A DNA stretch of 64,000 nucleotides from an uncultured Clostridium sp. (GCF_947072515.1 NZ_CAMTIG010000008.1:1-64000); one strand, 5' to 3'. Counted from the stretch's first letter, positions 10,159 to 21,465 are shown. Numbers and translations: made by a program. Notes: generated by a model not told the origin, from the sequence alone.

Positions 10159-11370
10159 ATGTTTAATGGAGTTGTATATGAAAATGAAACTTTTATGGCA
10201 ATTTCTACATTGCTAGTATTTATAATGACACCAGGACTTGCATTTTTTTATGGAGGATTAGTAGAAAAGAAAAATTCACTTACAATAATGTTACAGATAT
10301 TTTTAGCTATAGGGGTGGTAGGACTTTTGTGGATATTTGGTGGATTCAGTTTAGTATTTGGGAAAGATATTCATGGAATTATAGGAAATCCGTTAGAGTA
10401 TTTTGGATTTAAAAATATTATGTTTAGTATGAATTCAGAGTATGGAGCAACTATACCATTTATATTATTCTTTTTATATCAATTAATGTTTGCAATTATA
10501 ACACTACCATTAATGACTGGGGCAATGGCAAATAGAATGAATATTGGTGGATGGATTATATTTTTAATAGTTTGGATGATAGTAGTTTATTTCCCAGTAG
10601 CCCATTGGGTGTGGGGAGGTGGATTTTTATCAAAAATGGGGTTTGTTGATTTTGCAGGTGGTTCAGTAATTCATGTAACCGCGGGGTTTTCAGGACTGGC
10701 AGCAGTAATAGTTCTTGGTAAAAGGAAGCATATTTCAGGGAAAACACCGTTTAATTTAGGGTTAGTAGCAATTGGATCAGCTTTATTATTATTTGGGTGG
10801 TTTGGATTTAATTCGGGAGGAGTTTTAGCAGCTAATGGATTGGCATCTATTGCTTTTGCTAATACAGGTGTTGCAGCAATAGTTGCAATGGTAGTGTGGA
10901 CAATCATTTCTTATATAAATAAAAAAAGATTTTCATTATTAGAATTATTTATTGGAGGAATAGCTGGTCTTGCGGCAATTACACCAGCATCAGGGTATGT
11001 AACCCCTACAGCAGCTATGATTATTGGGGGGATAGCAGCAATATTTTGTTTTCTATGTGTTAGATTTGCAAAGAAAATGGGCTGGGATGATGTTTTAGAT
11101 GTATGGGGAACTCATGGAATGGGAGGAGTTTTAGGAACTTTATCAATTGGTATTTTTTCAAATAGTATGGTTAATGGAATACACGGAAGCTTAAATCAGT
11201 TCTTGATACAATTATTTGGAGCGACTCTAGTCGCAGCATATTCATTAATATTAACTTTAGTAATTTTGAAGCTTTTAGATAGAGTATTTAATATTAGAAC
11301 TACTGAGGAACAACAAAGGATTGGATTAGATAAAACATTGCTTGATGAAACTTATAATGCAGGTGATTAA
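10159..11370 (+). CDS. amt: Ammonium channel Amt (second copy)
   Basis: 403-residue paralogue of the preceding gene, nearly colinear along its whole length and with the same pore histidines (GGSVIHVTAGFSG, WGTHGMGGVLG) and tail motif. Start is set at ATG 10159, which aligns with the first copy (MFNGV) and lies 9 nt after GAGAGAGG. An ATG at 10150 abuts that site and is less likely. The two proteins differ mainly at conservative positions and near the C-terminus (DETYNAGD against GESYSIDD), so this is a tandem duplication that has diverged. Again no glnK is adjacent. Confidence 0.94.
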   Translation: MFNGVVYENETFMAISTLLVFIMTPGLAFFYGGLVEKKNSLTIMLQIFLAIGVVGLLWIFGGFSLVFGKDIHGIIGNPLEYFGFKNIMFSMNSEYGATIPFILFFLYQLMFAIITLPLMTGAMANRMNIGGWIIFLIVWMIVVYFPVAHWVWGGGFLSKMGFVDFAGGSVIHVTAGFSGLAAVIVLGKRKHISGKTPFNLGLVAIGSALLLFGWFGFNSGGVLAANGLASIAFANTGVAAIVAMVVWTIISYINKKRFSLLELFIGGIAGLAAITPASGYVTPTAAMIIGGIAAIFCFLCVRFAKKMGWDDVLDVWGTHGMGGVLGTLSIGIFSNSMVNGIHGSLNQFLIQLFGATLVAAYSLILTLVILKLLDRVFNIRTTEEQQRIGLDKTLLDETYNAGD

Positions 11371-11376
11371 GATAAT

Positions 11377-11415
11377 AAAATGGTCTTGATAAAAAAATAT
11401 TATCAAGACCATTTT
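11377..11415. terminator. Bidirectional terminator between amt and folA
   Basis: AAAATGGTCTTGATA (11377-11391) pairs with TATCAAGACCATTTT (11401-11415). It separates the rightward second amt from leftward folA and can serve both. Confidence 0.88.
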
Positions 11416-11416
11416 T

Positions 11417-11907
11417 CTATTTTAATTTTAAATCCACAAATTCAAAAATTAATCCACTTTTTTCATCAGCTAATTCACCGGATATGTGGATAGTTTCCCA
11501 ATTTGAGTAATCAATCTGTGGAAAAAATGTATCAGCTTCAAAATCTTTTTTTACAACTGTTAGATACATCTTAGAACAGTGAGGTTGAAGTAAGTTATAA
11601 ATTTCACCGCCACCAATAACAAAAGTTTCTTCATCAGAATTCTTGAACTTTTCAATACACTCATCTAGTGAATGTATAACAGTTACATTTGTAGAATCTA
11701 CAGTGAAGTTTTTGTCTCTAGTTAATATATAATGATGTCTATTTGGTAAAACACCAGGTAATGATTCAAATGTTTTTCTGCCCATAAGAATATTGTGGCC
11801 AGAAGTAATTTCTTTGAATCTTTTTAAGTCTTCTGATATATGCCAAAGAAGTTTATTATTAAGACCAATAGCATCATTAGAAGCCTTAGCTACAATAATT
11901 GAAAGCA

Positions 11908-11908
<1 letters not shown>
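11417..11908 (-). CDS. folA: Dihydrofolate reductase
   Basis: 163-residue DHFR, which reduces dihydrofolate to tetrahydrofolate with NADPH. It begins MLSIIVAKASNDAIG and contains LLWHISEDLKRFKEIT, where Asp of SEDL is the active-site acid, then MGRKTFESLP and VIGGGEIYN of the cofactor site. The start codon overlaps the thyA stop (TAATG), so it is translationally coupled to thyA. That link is functional: thymidylate synthase consumes methylene-tetrahydrofolate and yields dihydrofolate. Because thyA is intron-split, folA would also depend on the intron-bearing transcript unless it has its own promoter. Confidence 0.95.
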
Positions 11909-13089
<1,181 letters not shown>

Positions 13090-13172
13090 AAGGTAACACC
13101 CCTTTCTAAATATTCAAATCTAATTTTATCATAAATTTATAATAAAAACTTTGAAATTTATAATAAAAAGAA

Positions 13173-13214
13173 CCCTATCAAAACAAGAATTGTTCTTACT
13201 TTGATAGAGTTTTT
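13173..13214. terminator. Terminator between thyA and the membrane protein gene
   Basis: CTATCAAA at about 13174 pairs with TTTGATAG ending at 13207, with an inner AAGAA/TTCTT stem. T-runs on either strand make it usable for the leftward gene at 13230-13841. Confidence 0.7.
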
Positions 13215-13229
13215 TACAATAAAGAAATT

Positions 13230-13841
13230 TTAGTTAAATAATATATGTAAAATCATTACAATTATGAAAAGTATCCCTAAATACTTGTGATTTTTTAAGC
13301 CTTTATTAAAGATTCTAAGTAATCCAGACAGAATAAGAATTATTAATATAATTCCATCTAAAGCTCCAAGAATATAGCCTAATTTCCATTTGAATCCTAA
13401 ATGAAGGAATATGTATACATGAATAGAAATAACGGCGAATCCAATCATTGCTAAAGGTATATGGAACTTTTGTATGAGTCTGCTAAGAAAAATTAAAAGT
13501 TGTTTTATTGGTTTAGTTAAAAATGACATTATATTATGTTTACTAGAATCTTTTAATTTTAGCTTAGTTTTATCTAATTTACCCCAAATAAAATCAAATG
13601 TTTTAGGATTTAAGTATCTAATAATGAGTCTTAAAGCCCAAAGTGCGACAGCAATACCAAAACATACTGCACAGGCAATGGCAATATCTTCACTTAAATT
13701 TTTTAACCCATGATAGCTAAAGTTAAATAAAAAATTACTACTCATTGAAAATAAAATAAAAATTACAGATATTATTGCTAAAATAATTCCTAAAAAAAAG
13801 ATTTTAAGATTTCTTTTTTGGAATTTTGATAGTTTTTTCAA
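13230..13841 (-). CDS. Polytopic membrane protein with four-His heme-type pattern
   Basis: About 203 residues with five or six predicted membrane helices. I do not recognise a named family. Two helices near the C-terminus each carry two histidines exactly 14 residues apart: FHIPLAMIGFAVISIHV and NHKYLGILFIIVMILHI. This spacing places one His pair on each side of the bilayer and is the pattern of bis-heme ferric-reductase and cytochrome b transmembrane domains. A heme-b membrane protein is therefore inferred, not shown. No flavin or NAD domain is attached. The TTG at 13841 is preferred because AAGGAG lies 7 nt upstream; a GTG at 13850 overlaps that site. Confidence 0.55.
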   Translation of the reverse strand: MKKLSKFQKRNLKIFFLGIILAIISVIFILFSMSSNFLFNFSYHGLKNLSEDIAIACAVCFGIAVALWALRLIIRYLNPKTFDFIWGKLDKTKLKLKDSSKHNIMSFLTKPIKQLLIFLSRLIQKFHIPLAMIGFAVISIHVYIFLHLGFKWKLGYILGALDGIILIILILSGLLRIFNKGLKNHKYLGILFIIVMILHILFN

Positions 13842-14090
13842 ATCAATCACTCCTTAAGCATATTAAATGAAATTATACAACAATAAATGAAAGAAAAAAA
13901 TATAAAAAGCTTAAATTTTAAAAAAAGAAGAACATTTTAACAGTTTACCATTTAAAAGGAAAAATATTCAAGAGAATTTAAAGATTAAAATAAAACTATA
14001 AGGATATGATTTTAAATAAAGCTAGAACATAAATTCTTTTATAGTATAATGTAAGTAGATAATTTTAAGGAAAAGGGTGGTGCAGATACC

Positions 14091-15707
14091 TTGGCATATA
14101 CTGCTTTATATAGAGAATGGAGACCTAAAACATTTGAAGATGTAATAGGTCAAGAACATATAACAACAACATTAAAAAACCAAATATTAAATGATAGAAT
14201 AGCACATGCTTATCTTTTTTGTGGAACAAGAGGAACAGGAAAAACATCTACAGCAAAAGTTTTTGCAAAGGCATTAAATTGTCTTAATTTAAAAGATGGT
14301 GAACCTTGTAATGAATGTGAAAATTGTAAAAGAATAAATGAAGGCTTATTAATGGATGTTACAGAACTTGATGCTGCTTCTAATAATGGGGTAGATAAAA
14401 TTCGTGATATCATCGATGATGCGAAATATCCGCCACAAGAAGCAAAGTTTAAAATATATATTATGGATGAGGTTCATATGCTTTCAACAGGAGCTGTAAA
14501 TGCTTTTTTAAAGACTTTAGAAGAACCTCCAAAGAACGTAATATTTATTCTAGCAACAACAGATCCACAAAAGCTTCCTATAACAATTCTTTCAAGATGT
14601 CAAAGATTTGATTTTAAGAGAATAGGAAATGAAACTATAGTAAATAGATTAAGAACTATAGTAGATGCTAAAGGTGTTTTAGCAGAGGATAAAAGTTTAG
14701 AGCTTATAGCAAGAGTATCTGATGGAGCAATGAGAGACTCTTTAAGTATTCTAGATCAAGCTATAGCTATGGGAAATGGAGAAGTAGACTATAATGAGTT
14801 AGTTAGTATGCTAGGACTTGTAACAAATGAATATTTATTTCAAATTGTTGCAGCATGTATAGAACGAGATGTAGAAAAATCAATGCAAATAATTGACCAT
14901 ATTGTTTATGCAGGAAAAGATATTTACTTATTTATAAAAGATTTAATAACACATTATAGAAATCTTCTTATGGTAAAAGTGACGAACAATCCAGAAGAAG
15001 TCTTAGATATGGCTCTTGAAAATATAGCTCTATTAAAGAATCAAGCTGAAAGAATAAGAGTAGAAGAAATAATGCGTTGTATAAGAATTTTTCAAGAATG
15101 TGAAAGTGATGCAAAGGCAACTAAACAAGCAAGACTTTATTTAGAACTTTCTGTTATTAAGGTATGTAAAATACAGTATGATACATCAAATGAAGTGATT
15201 TTAGCTAGAATTAACAAACTTGAAAGTGCATTAAAATCAGGAAAAATTGGAGTTATACAATCAAAAGGAACAGATGAGATAGCAACAACTACAACAAAAG
15301 AAGTTAAAAAAGCTCCAGTTGAGCAAAAAAAAGCTATAGATACAACACCGATTGATGAAAATAGTAATTTAACTTTAGATGATATAAAGAGATCATGGAA
15401 AGATATATTAGAAAACTTTAGAAATAGAAGATTAATGATTCTATATGCATCAGTAAGTACTGGAAGACCAATTGCATGTAGTGGTGGAATTATTACTATA
15501 AATTATGATAGTCAATATTCCTTTAATAAGGATAGATTAGAAAAACCAGAAAACAATAAACTAGTAAATGAAGTTTTTAGTGAGATATTAAAATCTAGAG
15601 TAAGAATACAGTTTACAGTAGATGCTGGAGAAGAAAAAATACAGACACCAGAAGAAAAATTGGTGGATGTAATCGGCGAAGAATTTTTAGAGATTATAGA
15701 TGAGTAG
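14091..15707 (+). CDS. dnaX: DNA polymerase III subunits gamma and tau
   Basis: 538-residue clamp-loader ATPase of the replicative polymerase. It begins with the family-typical YTALYREWRPKTFEDVIGQE. Walker A is CGTRGTGKTSTAK, the zinc module CLNLKDGEPCNECENCKR follows, Walker B is IMDEVHML, and sensor 1 is ILSRCQRFDFK. The C-terminal half is the tau-type domain. A TTG start follows AAGGGTGGTG. Next comes ybaB, the order found across Firmicutes, but recR, normally third, is about 27 kb away. No gamma-producing frameshift site was identified. Confidence 0.95.
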   Translation: MAYTALYREWRPKTFEDVIGQEHITTTLKNQILNDRIAHAYLFCGTRGTGKTSTAKVFAKALNCLNLKDGEPCNECENCKRINEGLLMDVTELDAASNNGVDKIRDIIDDAKYPPQEAKFKIYIMDEVHMLSTGAVNAFLKTLEEPPKNVIFILATTDPQKLPITILSRCQRFDFKRIGNETIVNRLRTIVDAKGVLAEDKSLELIARVSDGAMRDSLSILDQAIAMGNGEVDYNELVSMLGLVTNEYLFQIVAACIERDVEKSMQIIDHIVYAGKDIYLFIKDLITHYRNLLMVKVTNNPEEVLDMALENIALLKNQAERIRVEEIMRCIRIFQECESDAKATKQARLYLELSVIKVCKIQYDTSNEVILARINKLESALKSGKIGVIQSKGTDEIATTTTKEVKKAPVEQKKAIDTTPIDENSNLTLDDIKRSWKDILENFRNRRLMILYASVSTGRPIACSGGIITINYDSQYSFNKDRLEKPENNKLVNEVFSEILKSRVRIQFTVDAGEEKIQTPEEKLVDVIGEEFLEIIDE

Positions 15708-15808
15708 TATCAAAAAAAATGCAGAAGCATAAAATAAAGCAATGGTAATGTTAAAATAAATACTATATAATATTATTATATTTTGTTATGAACAAGGAGG
15801 AGTTATAT

Positions 15809-16144
15809 ATGGCAAAAGGTGGATTCCCAGGAATGGGTAATATGAACAACCTAATGAAGCAAGCTCAACAAATGCAAAAGAAAATGGAGCAAATGCAAAA
15901 AGACTTAGAAGAGAAAGAATTCGAAGCATCAGTAGGTGGCGGTGCTGTTACTGTTAAAGCTAACGGTAAAAAAGAAGTCTTAGCTATAAACATAAAGCCA
16001 GAAGTTGTTGATGAAGATGACGTTGAAATGTTAGAAGATTTAGTTTTAAGTGCTGTTAATGAAGCATTAAGAAAAGCTGATGAAGAAACTTCAAGCCAAA
16101 TGGGAAAAGTAACTGGTGGAATGAATATACCAGGATTATTCTAA
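15809..16144 (+). CDS. YbaB/EbfC family nucleoid-associated protein
   Basis: 111-residue DNA-binding protein of the YbaB/EbfC family, a small dimeric nucleoid-associated factor encoded next to dnaX in most bacteria. It begins [20 protein letters not shown] and contains the conserved [16 protein letters not shown] and [20 protein letters not shown] 15809 follows AAGGAGG; an upstream ATG would add a non-conserved tail. A terminator with stem ATGAAAG/CTTTCAT and a T-run follows at about 16165-16193. Confidence 0.93.
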   Translation: MAKGGFPGMGNMNNLMKQAQQMQKKMEQMQKDLEEKEFEASVGGGAVTVKANGKKEVLAINIKPEVVDEDDVEMLEDLVLSAVNEALRKADEETSSQMGKVTGGMNIPGLF

Positions 16145-16481
16145 TATAAATTAAAAGTTAAAGAATGAAAGTCTTAAAGGCTTTCATTTTTTTTAATTTC
16201 TAGTTAAACATTTACATTGAAAATTTATCCTTATAAAAGTTAAATCTAAATTTCATTAAAAGAAGTATTAAAGGATATTTTAAAAAGCTAAAATATTAAA
16301 AAAAAATATGGATAAAATTACTAAAATGATATTTTGATAATTTGATAATAAATTTATAATGATATATCATTTCAATATAGTAAAAGGTTTTCAAATAATA
16401 ATTAAATAAATTTGGAATATTTTATTGTGTACTAAAATAGTATACTTTATAAGGGAGTTTAAATTTAAGGAGGGAATTAAT
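16145..16481 (+). promoter_or_regulatory. Terminator and promoter region ahead of the ACAD fusion
   Basis: The 337-bp gap holds the ybaB terminator (about 16165-16193) and AT-rich DNA. TATAAT at 16355-16360 is a candidate -10, with TTGATA at 16334-16339 as a -35 at a short 15-bp spacing. The segment TTATAATGATATATC overlapping it half resembles a PerR box (TTATAATNATTATAA), with a poor right half. That would suit an oxygen-related operon but is weak evidence. Confidence 0.45.
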
Positions 16482-18395
16482 ATGATATTTAAGATTAATG
16501 ACAAGCAAGAGGAATTAAGACAAAAGATAAGAGCTTTTGCAGAAGAACAAGTAAAGCCTATAGCTTTTATGTTAGATCAACAAAATGAGTTCCCAACAGA
16601 AGCTGTAAAGAAGCTTGGAGAAATGGGAGTTTTGGGAATTCCGTTTCCTAAAAAATATGGTGGAGTAGGGCTTGATAATATAAGCTATGCTATTGCTGTA
16701 GAAGAACTTTCAAGAGTTGATGGAGGAACTGGTGTTATATTATCAGCCCATACTTCATTAGGTTCTTATCCTATTTATGCATTTGGAACAGAAAAACAAA
16801 AAGAAAAATATTTAGTGCCTTTAGCAAAAGGAGAAAAGCTTGGAGCTTTTGGACTTACAGAGACTAATGCAGGAAGTGATGCAGGAGGAACAGAAACTGT
16901 AGCAGAATTAAAAGGCGATTATTATATATTAAATGGTGGAAAAATATTTATAACAAATGCACCAAAGGCAGATACTTATGTAGTGTTTGCAGTTACAACA
17001 CCTAGAATAGGTACAAGAGGAATAAGTGCATTTATAGTTGAAAAAGGTTATGAAGGTTTTGAATTTGGAGACCATTATGACAAGATGGGAATAAGATCAT
17101 CATCTACAGCAGAATTAATTTTTAATGATGTTAAAGTGCCAAAGGAAAATCTTCTAGGAAAAGAAGGGCAAGGATTTAAAATTGCAATGGCAACTTTAGA
17201 TGGTGGAAGAATTGGTATTGCAGCACAAGCTTTAGGAATTGCACAAGGAGCTTATGAACATGCAGTAGAATATGCAAAAGAAAGAGAACAATTTGGAATG
17301 CCAATTGCATTTCAACAAATAAATTCATTTAAAATAGCAGATATGGCAACAAAATTAAGAGCAGCAAGATTTTTAGTTTATAGTTCAGCAGAGTTAAAAG
17401 ATAATCATGAACCATATGGAGTAGAATCAGCTATGGCAAAACAATATGCTTCAGATATTTGTCTTGAAATAGTTAATGATGCACTACAAATTTTTGGTGG
17501 AACTGGTTACTTAAAAGGAATGGAAGTAGAAAGAGCGTATAGAGATGCAAAGATTTGTACTATATATGAAGGAACTAATGAAATTCAAAGAGTTGTAATT
17601 GCAGCACATATTTTAGGAAAAGCACCAAAAACAAAAACAGTTAAGTCAAAAGCAAAAGGACCCATTACAGGAGATAGAAAGAAAAAATTCTTTAATGAAG
17701 GTTCTTCTAAGGAAAATGTTAAGGCTTTAGTAGAAACTTTAAAAAATGATGGATATGACTTTACTATTGGTATTCCATTAGATACGCCTATTGGATTATC
17801 AGACCGTGTAGTTAGTGCTGGTAAAGGTATTGGAAGCAAAGAAAACATGAAGCTAATTGAAGAACTTGCAACTCAGGCAGGAGCATCAATTGGTTCATCA
17901 AGACCAGTTGCAGAAACTTTAAAATATGTACCTTTAAATAGATATGTAGGAATGTCAGGTCAAAAGTTTAATGGAAATCTTTACTTTGCATGTGGAATAT
18001 CAGGTGCAGGGCAACATTTAAAAGGAATAAAAGATGCGACAACTATAGTTGCAATAAATAAAAATAAAAATGCTCCAATATTTAAAAATGCTGATTATGG
18101 TATCGTTGGAGATTTAAATGAAATATTACCTTTATTAATTAAAGAATTAAATAATGGTGAAGCTAAAAAACCAGCACCACCAATGGAAAAAATGAGAAAA
18201 CCTACAGTTAAAAAAGCACCATCTCCATGGACAACTTATGTATGTGATGGTTGTGGATATGAATATGATCCAGAAGTTGGAGATGCAGAAAATGAAATAA
18301 GCGCAGGAACAACATTTGAGTCACTTCCAGAAGAGTGGATTTGCCCATATTGTGGTGAAGAAAAAACTAAATTTACAGTAGTGGGGAAGGAGTAG
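16482..18395 (+). CDS. Acyl-CoA dehydrogenase-EtfA C-domain-rubredoxin fusion
   Basis: 637-residue three-domain redox protein. Residues about 1-380 are an acyl-CoA dehydrogenase ([47 protein letters not shown], whose Glu is the catalytic-base position). Residues about 395-570 resemble the FAD-binding C-terminal domain of EtfA ([40 protein letters not shown]). The C-terminal 50 residues are a rubredoxin with CDGCGY and CPYCG iron ligands. Electrons could pass from acyl-CoA FAD through the EtfA FAD to the Fe(Cys)4 site. No EtfB is adjacent. The ATG follows AAGGAGGG. The flavodiiron gene begins 6 nt downstream, so the rubredoxin domain probably feeds that enzyme. Substrate chain length is unknown. 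Confidence 0.9.
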   Translation: MIFKINDKQEELRQKIRAFAEEQVKPIAFMLDQQNEFPTEAVKKLGEMGVLGIPFPKKYGGVGLDNISYAIAVEELSRVDGGTGVILSAHTSLGSYPIYAFGTEKQKEKYLVPLAKGEKLGAFGLTETNAGSDAGGTETVAELKGDYYILNGGKIFITNAPKADTYVVFAVTTPRIGTRGISAFIVEKGYEGFEFGDHYDKMGIRSSSTAELIFNDVKVPKENLLGKEGQGFKIAMATLDGGRIGIAAQALGIAQGAYEHAVEYAKEREQFGMPIAFQQINSFKIADMATKLRAARFLVYSSAELKDNHEPYGVESAMAKQYASDICLEIVNDALQIFGGTGYLKGMEVERAYRDAKICTIYEGTNEIQRVVIAAHILGKAPKTKTVKSKAKGPITGDRKKKFFNEGSSKENVKALVETLKNDGYDFTIGIPLDTPIGLSDRVVSAGKGIGSKENMKLIEELATQAGASIGSSRPVAETLKYVPLNRYVGMSGQKFNGNLYFACGISGAGQHLKGIKDATTIVAINKNKNAPIFKNADYGIVGDLNEILPLLIKELNNGEAKKPAPPMEKMRKPTVKKAPSPWTTYVCDGCGYEYDPEVGDAENEISAGTTFESLPEEWICPYCGEEKTKFTVVGKE

Positions 18396-18401
18396 ATAGT
18401 T

Positions 18402-19604
18402 ATGGAATGTGTAAGAGAAGTTACTAAGGATTTATATTGGGTTGGAGGAAATGATAGAAGATTAGAATTGTTTGAAAATATTCATCCTATTCAAAGAGGA
18501 GTATCTTATAACGCATATCTTTTATTAGATGAAAAAACAGTTCTTTTTGATACAGTAGATTGGTCTATAGGACGTCAATTTTTAGAAAATGTAGAATATG
18601 TTTTAAATGGAAGAAAGCTAGATTACCTTGTTATTAATCATATAGAACCAGATCACGGAGCATCACTTGAAGAAGTACTTCTTCGTTATCCAGATGTTAT
18701 AGTTATAAGTACTGAAAAAGCTTATATGATAATGAGACAATTTAACTTCACAGTAAATGATAATGCTATAACAGTAAAAGAAGGAGATACTCAATGTTTT
18801 GGTAAGCATACAATTACTTTTGTAGAAGCACCAATGGTACACTGGCCAGAAGCTATGGTTAGTTTTGATATAACTAATGGAGTATTATTCTCAGCAGATG
18901 CATTTGGTTCATTTGGAGCATTAGATGGAAAACTATTTAACGATGAAGTTAATTTTGATAGAGACTGGATTGATGACGCTAGAAGATACTATACAAATAT
19001 AGTTGGAAAATATGGACCTCACGTTCAAAAGCTATTAAAAAAAGCTGCAACTATTGATATAAAATATATCTGTCCACTTCATGGACCAGTTTGGAGAAAT
19101 GATTTTGGATATTTATTAGATAAATATGATAAATGGAGCAGATATGAACCAGAGGAAAAGGGCGTAATGGTTGCGTATGCATCAATGTATGGAAATACAG
19201 AAAATACAGCTAATATTATAGCAACAAGATTAGTTGAAAAAGGTGTGAAAAACGTTTGGGTATATGATGTTTCAAAAACTCATGTATCAGAATTAATTTC
19301 TGAAAGCTTTAGATTAAGTCATCTTGTATTAGCATCAGTAACTTATAACCTTGGAATTTTCCCAGTTATGCATAATTTCTTGATGGATATGAAGGCTTTA
19401 AATCTTCAAAAAAGAACAGTGGCAGTTGTAGAAAATGGTTCTTGGTCTCCACAAGCAGGTTCAAAAATGATAGAGTTACTTGATGAAATGAAGGAAATGA
19501 CAGTACTTAATGAACAAGTATCAGTACTATCTTCATTAAATGATATAACTTCAGGAGAATTAGATTTATTAATTGATGGAATAGTTGAATCATTAAACGA
19601 GTAG
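18402..19604 (+). CDS. fprA: Flavodiiron protein, O2/NO reductase
   Basis: 400-residue A-type flavodiiron protein. The metallo-beta-lactamase-like domain (residues 1-250) has the diiron ligands in NHIEPDHGAS (H-x-E-x-D-H), a His in APMVHWPEAM, Asp in FSADAFGSFG and His in CPLHGPVWR. The flavodoxin domain (about 255-400) has the FMN loop ASMYGNTENTA. Such enzymes reduce O2 to water or NO to N2O with electrons from rubredoxin and protect anaerobes. The preceding gene encodes a rubredoxin domain and lies only 6 nt upstream, so this pair looks like a complete electron route. Cytoplasmic. Confidence 0.94.
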   Translation: MECVREVTKDLYWVGGNDRRLELFENIHPIQRGVSYNAYLLLDEKTVLFDTVDWSIGRQFLENVEYVLNGRKLDYLVINHIEPDHGASLEEVLLRYPDVIVISTEKAYMIMRQFNFTVNDNAITVKEGDTQCFGKHTITFVEAPMVHWPEAMVSFDITNGVLFSADAFGSFGALDGKLFNDEVNFDRDWIDDARRYYTNIVGKYGPHVQKLLKKAATIDIKYICPLHGPVWRNDFGYLLDKYDKWSRYEPEEKGVMVAYASMYGNTENTANIIATRLVEKGVKNVWVYDVSKTHVSELISESFRLSHLVLASVTYNLGIFPVMHNFLMDMKALNLQKRTVAVVENGSWSPQAGSKMIELLDEMKEMTVLNEQVSVLSSLNDITSGELDLLIDGIVESLNE

Positions 19605-19780
19605 AGATAGTGATTTAAAGATAAATTAAAATGATGGAAAAGAAGAGTGATACAAAATATAAAATTATTGCGAATTTCTTTTCCATCTTTCCTTATAAAA
19701 ACTATACTAAAAAAGTCTAGTTTAATTAGGGGAATGAAAGTAAATATATTTTATAAAGTATAACTTAAGGAGGTAATCGT

Positions 19781-21076
19781 ATGAAATATTTAGATTCTTA
19801 TCATAAAAAATTAATATCAGTAGAAGAGGCACTTGAATTGGTAAAAACAGATGATGAAATTGTTTGTTCTTTAGGACCTTGTGAACCACAAAAATTTTTA
19901 GGGGAACTTCATAAAATAAAGGATAGAGTTGAAAATGTTACGGTTATAACTATTCTTAGTTTAAATGAATATAAATATAATACTGATAAAAGCATGAAGG
20001 GACACTTTTTTAATGAATCTTTATTTATGGGTGGATATAGCAGGGTAGCTCAAAAAAATGGATTATGCTCATATATTCCAACTCATTTAAAATTTACAGC
20101 AACTAAAAGATTAAAATATAGAAAGCCTAATATATTTATTGGAGCAGTTTCTCCAATGGATAAGCATGGATATTTTTCTTTATCATTATCTCTTGTACAT
20201 GAAAGAGAAAATTTAGAAAATGCAGATATAGTAATATTAGAAGTAAATCCTAATTTGCCAAGAGTTCATGGAGATACACAAGTTCATGTAAATGAAGTCG
20301 ATTACTTAATTGAAACTGACTATCCTATACCAGAATTGTCTAATAAAGAACCTTCAGATAAGGAAAAAATAATAGGACAATATATAGCTGATTTAGTGGA
20401 AGATGAGTCAACACTTCAACTTGGAATAGGTGGAATTCCTAACGCTGTTGCAATGTCGTTAAAAGGAAAGAAAAATTTGGGGATTCACACAGAAATGATT
20501 ACAGATGGTATGGCAGAATTATTTTATGAAGGAGTAATAACTAATAGTGAAAAAACTATTCATAAAAATAAACTTGTAGGAACTTTTGCATTAGGTTCAA
20601 AAAAGTTATATGAATTTTTAGATGATAATCCTTCTATAGAAATGAAAAAATGCTCATATGTAAATGATCAAACTATAATAGCAAAGAATAAAAAGATGAT
20701 ATCTATAAATACAGCTTTAGCAGTTGATTTATCAGGGCAATGTGCATCAGAAAGTTTTGGACTTAGTCAATACAGTGGAACAGGTGGACAAAGTGATACT
20801 GGAACAGGAGCCTTTTTATCAGAAGATGGAAAATCTATAATAGCTTTGAAATCTACAGCGAAAAATGATACAGTTTCTACTATTTGCCCATATCATAAAC
20901 AGGGATCAGTAGTTTCATTTTCAAGAAATGATGTAGATTATATTGTAACTGAATATGGGGTTGCTAATTTAACAGGAAAAAGCGTAAGAGAAAGAGTGGA
21001 AAGTTTAATTAAAATAGCACATCCAAAATTTAGAGATGAATTAAGAAACTTTGCAATTGAGAATAATTTAATTTAA
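19781..21076 (+). CDS. Acetyl-CoA hydrolase/CoA-transferase family protein
   Basis: 431-residue CoA-transferase of the Cat1/AbfT (4-hydroxybutyrate or butyrate:acetate CoA-transferase) type. LQLGIGGIPNAVA and HTEMITDGMAELF are at residues 205-250, and ASESFGLSQYSGTGGQSD near 325 carries the family GTGGQ loop with a nearby candidate catalytic Glu. It would exchange CoA between acyl-CoA and a free acid such as acetate. A separate unit from the flavodiiron gene (176-bp gap with a hairpin), but its acyl-CoA chemistry fits the upstream dehydrogenase. Exact substrate cannot be read. Start follows TAAGGAGG. A terminator (ACAGTTAGTT/AACTAACTGT plus T-run) follows at about 21098-21135. Confidence 0.88.
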   Translation: MKYLDSYHKKLISVEEALELVKTDDEIVCSLGPCEPQKFLGELHKIKDRVENVTVITILSLNEYKYNTDKSMKGHFFNESLFMGGYSRVAQKNGLCSYIPTHLKFTATKRLKYRKPNIFIGAVSPMDKHGYFSLSLSLVHERENLENADIVILEVNPNLPRVHGDTQVHVNEVDYLIETDYPIPELSNKEPSDKEKIIGQYIADLVEDESTLQLGIGGIPNAVAMSLKGKKNLGIHTEMITDGMAELFYEGVITNSEKTIHKNKLVGTFALGSKKLYEFLDDNPSIEMKKCSYVNDQTIIAKNKKMISINTALAVDLSGQCASESFGLSQYSGTGGQSDTGTGAFLSEDGKSIIALKSTAKNDTVSTICPYHKQGSVVSFSRNDVDYIVTEYGVANLTGKSVRERVESLIKIAHPKFRDELRNFAIENNLI

Positions 21077-21274
21077 ATAAACTTAAAAATATGTGGAACA
21101 GTTAGTTAAAGGCTTTTTAAACTAACTGTTTTTTTATTTAACTAACTTCAGAGTAAGAGATAAGTTTAAAAAGTTAGGAGAGATAAAAGGTTTTGTAAAA
21201 GAACTAGTTTGATAATCAAAGTAAAAAAATGGTATTATGCTAGTGAATGTAGAAATATCAAGGAGGAAAATTTC

Positions 21275-21454
21275 ATGAAAATGAAAATAGCATTAGAAGT
21301 GTTGTTTTTTGTAATATTTTTTGTAATAACATTTATAGAAACATACATATTTAAAATGAAATTTAGTATTTTATTAGCAGGTATAAATGGAGGCGTAACT
21401 GCCGGTATTCATCTGCTTATAAAAAATAAAATTCTTAAAGGAACATACAAATAA
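21275..21454 (+). CDS. Small two-helix membrane protein
   Basis: 59 residues beginning MKMKIALEVLFFVIFF, with two hydrophobic helices split by FKMKFS and a basic C-terminus. The ATG is chosen because AAGGAGG lies 8 nt upstream; longer forms add a polar stretch with no ribosome site. No family recognised. It precedes another small membrane gene and an ABC-2 exporter, and the three probably share a transcript. Confidence 0.65.
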   Translation: MKMKIALEVLFFVIFFVITFIETYIFKMKFSILLAGINGGVTAGIHLLIKNKILKGTYK

Positions 21455-21465
21455 ACAGGTGATTT

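Noticed and set aside
13851-14090. SRP RNA or tRNA upstream of dnaX
   Set aside because: No conserved SRP tetraloop region or tRNA fold seen in this AT-rich gap.
16354-16368. PerR operator before the ACAD fusion
   Set aside because: Left half matches but the right half matches only about four of seven bases; kept as a weak note, not a feature.
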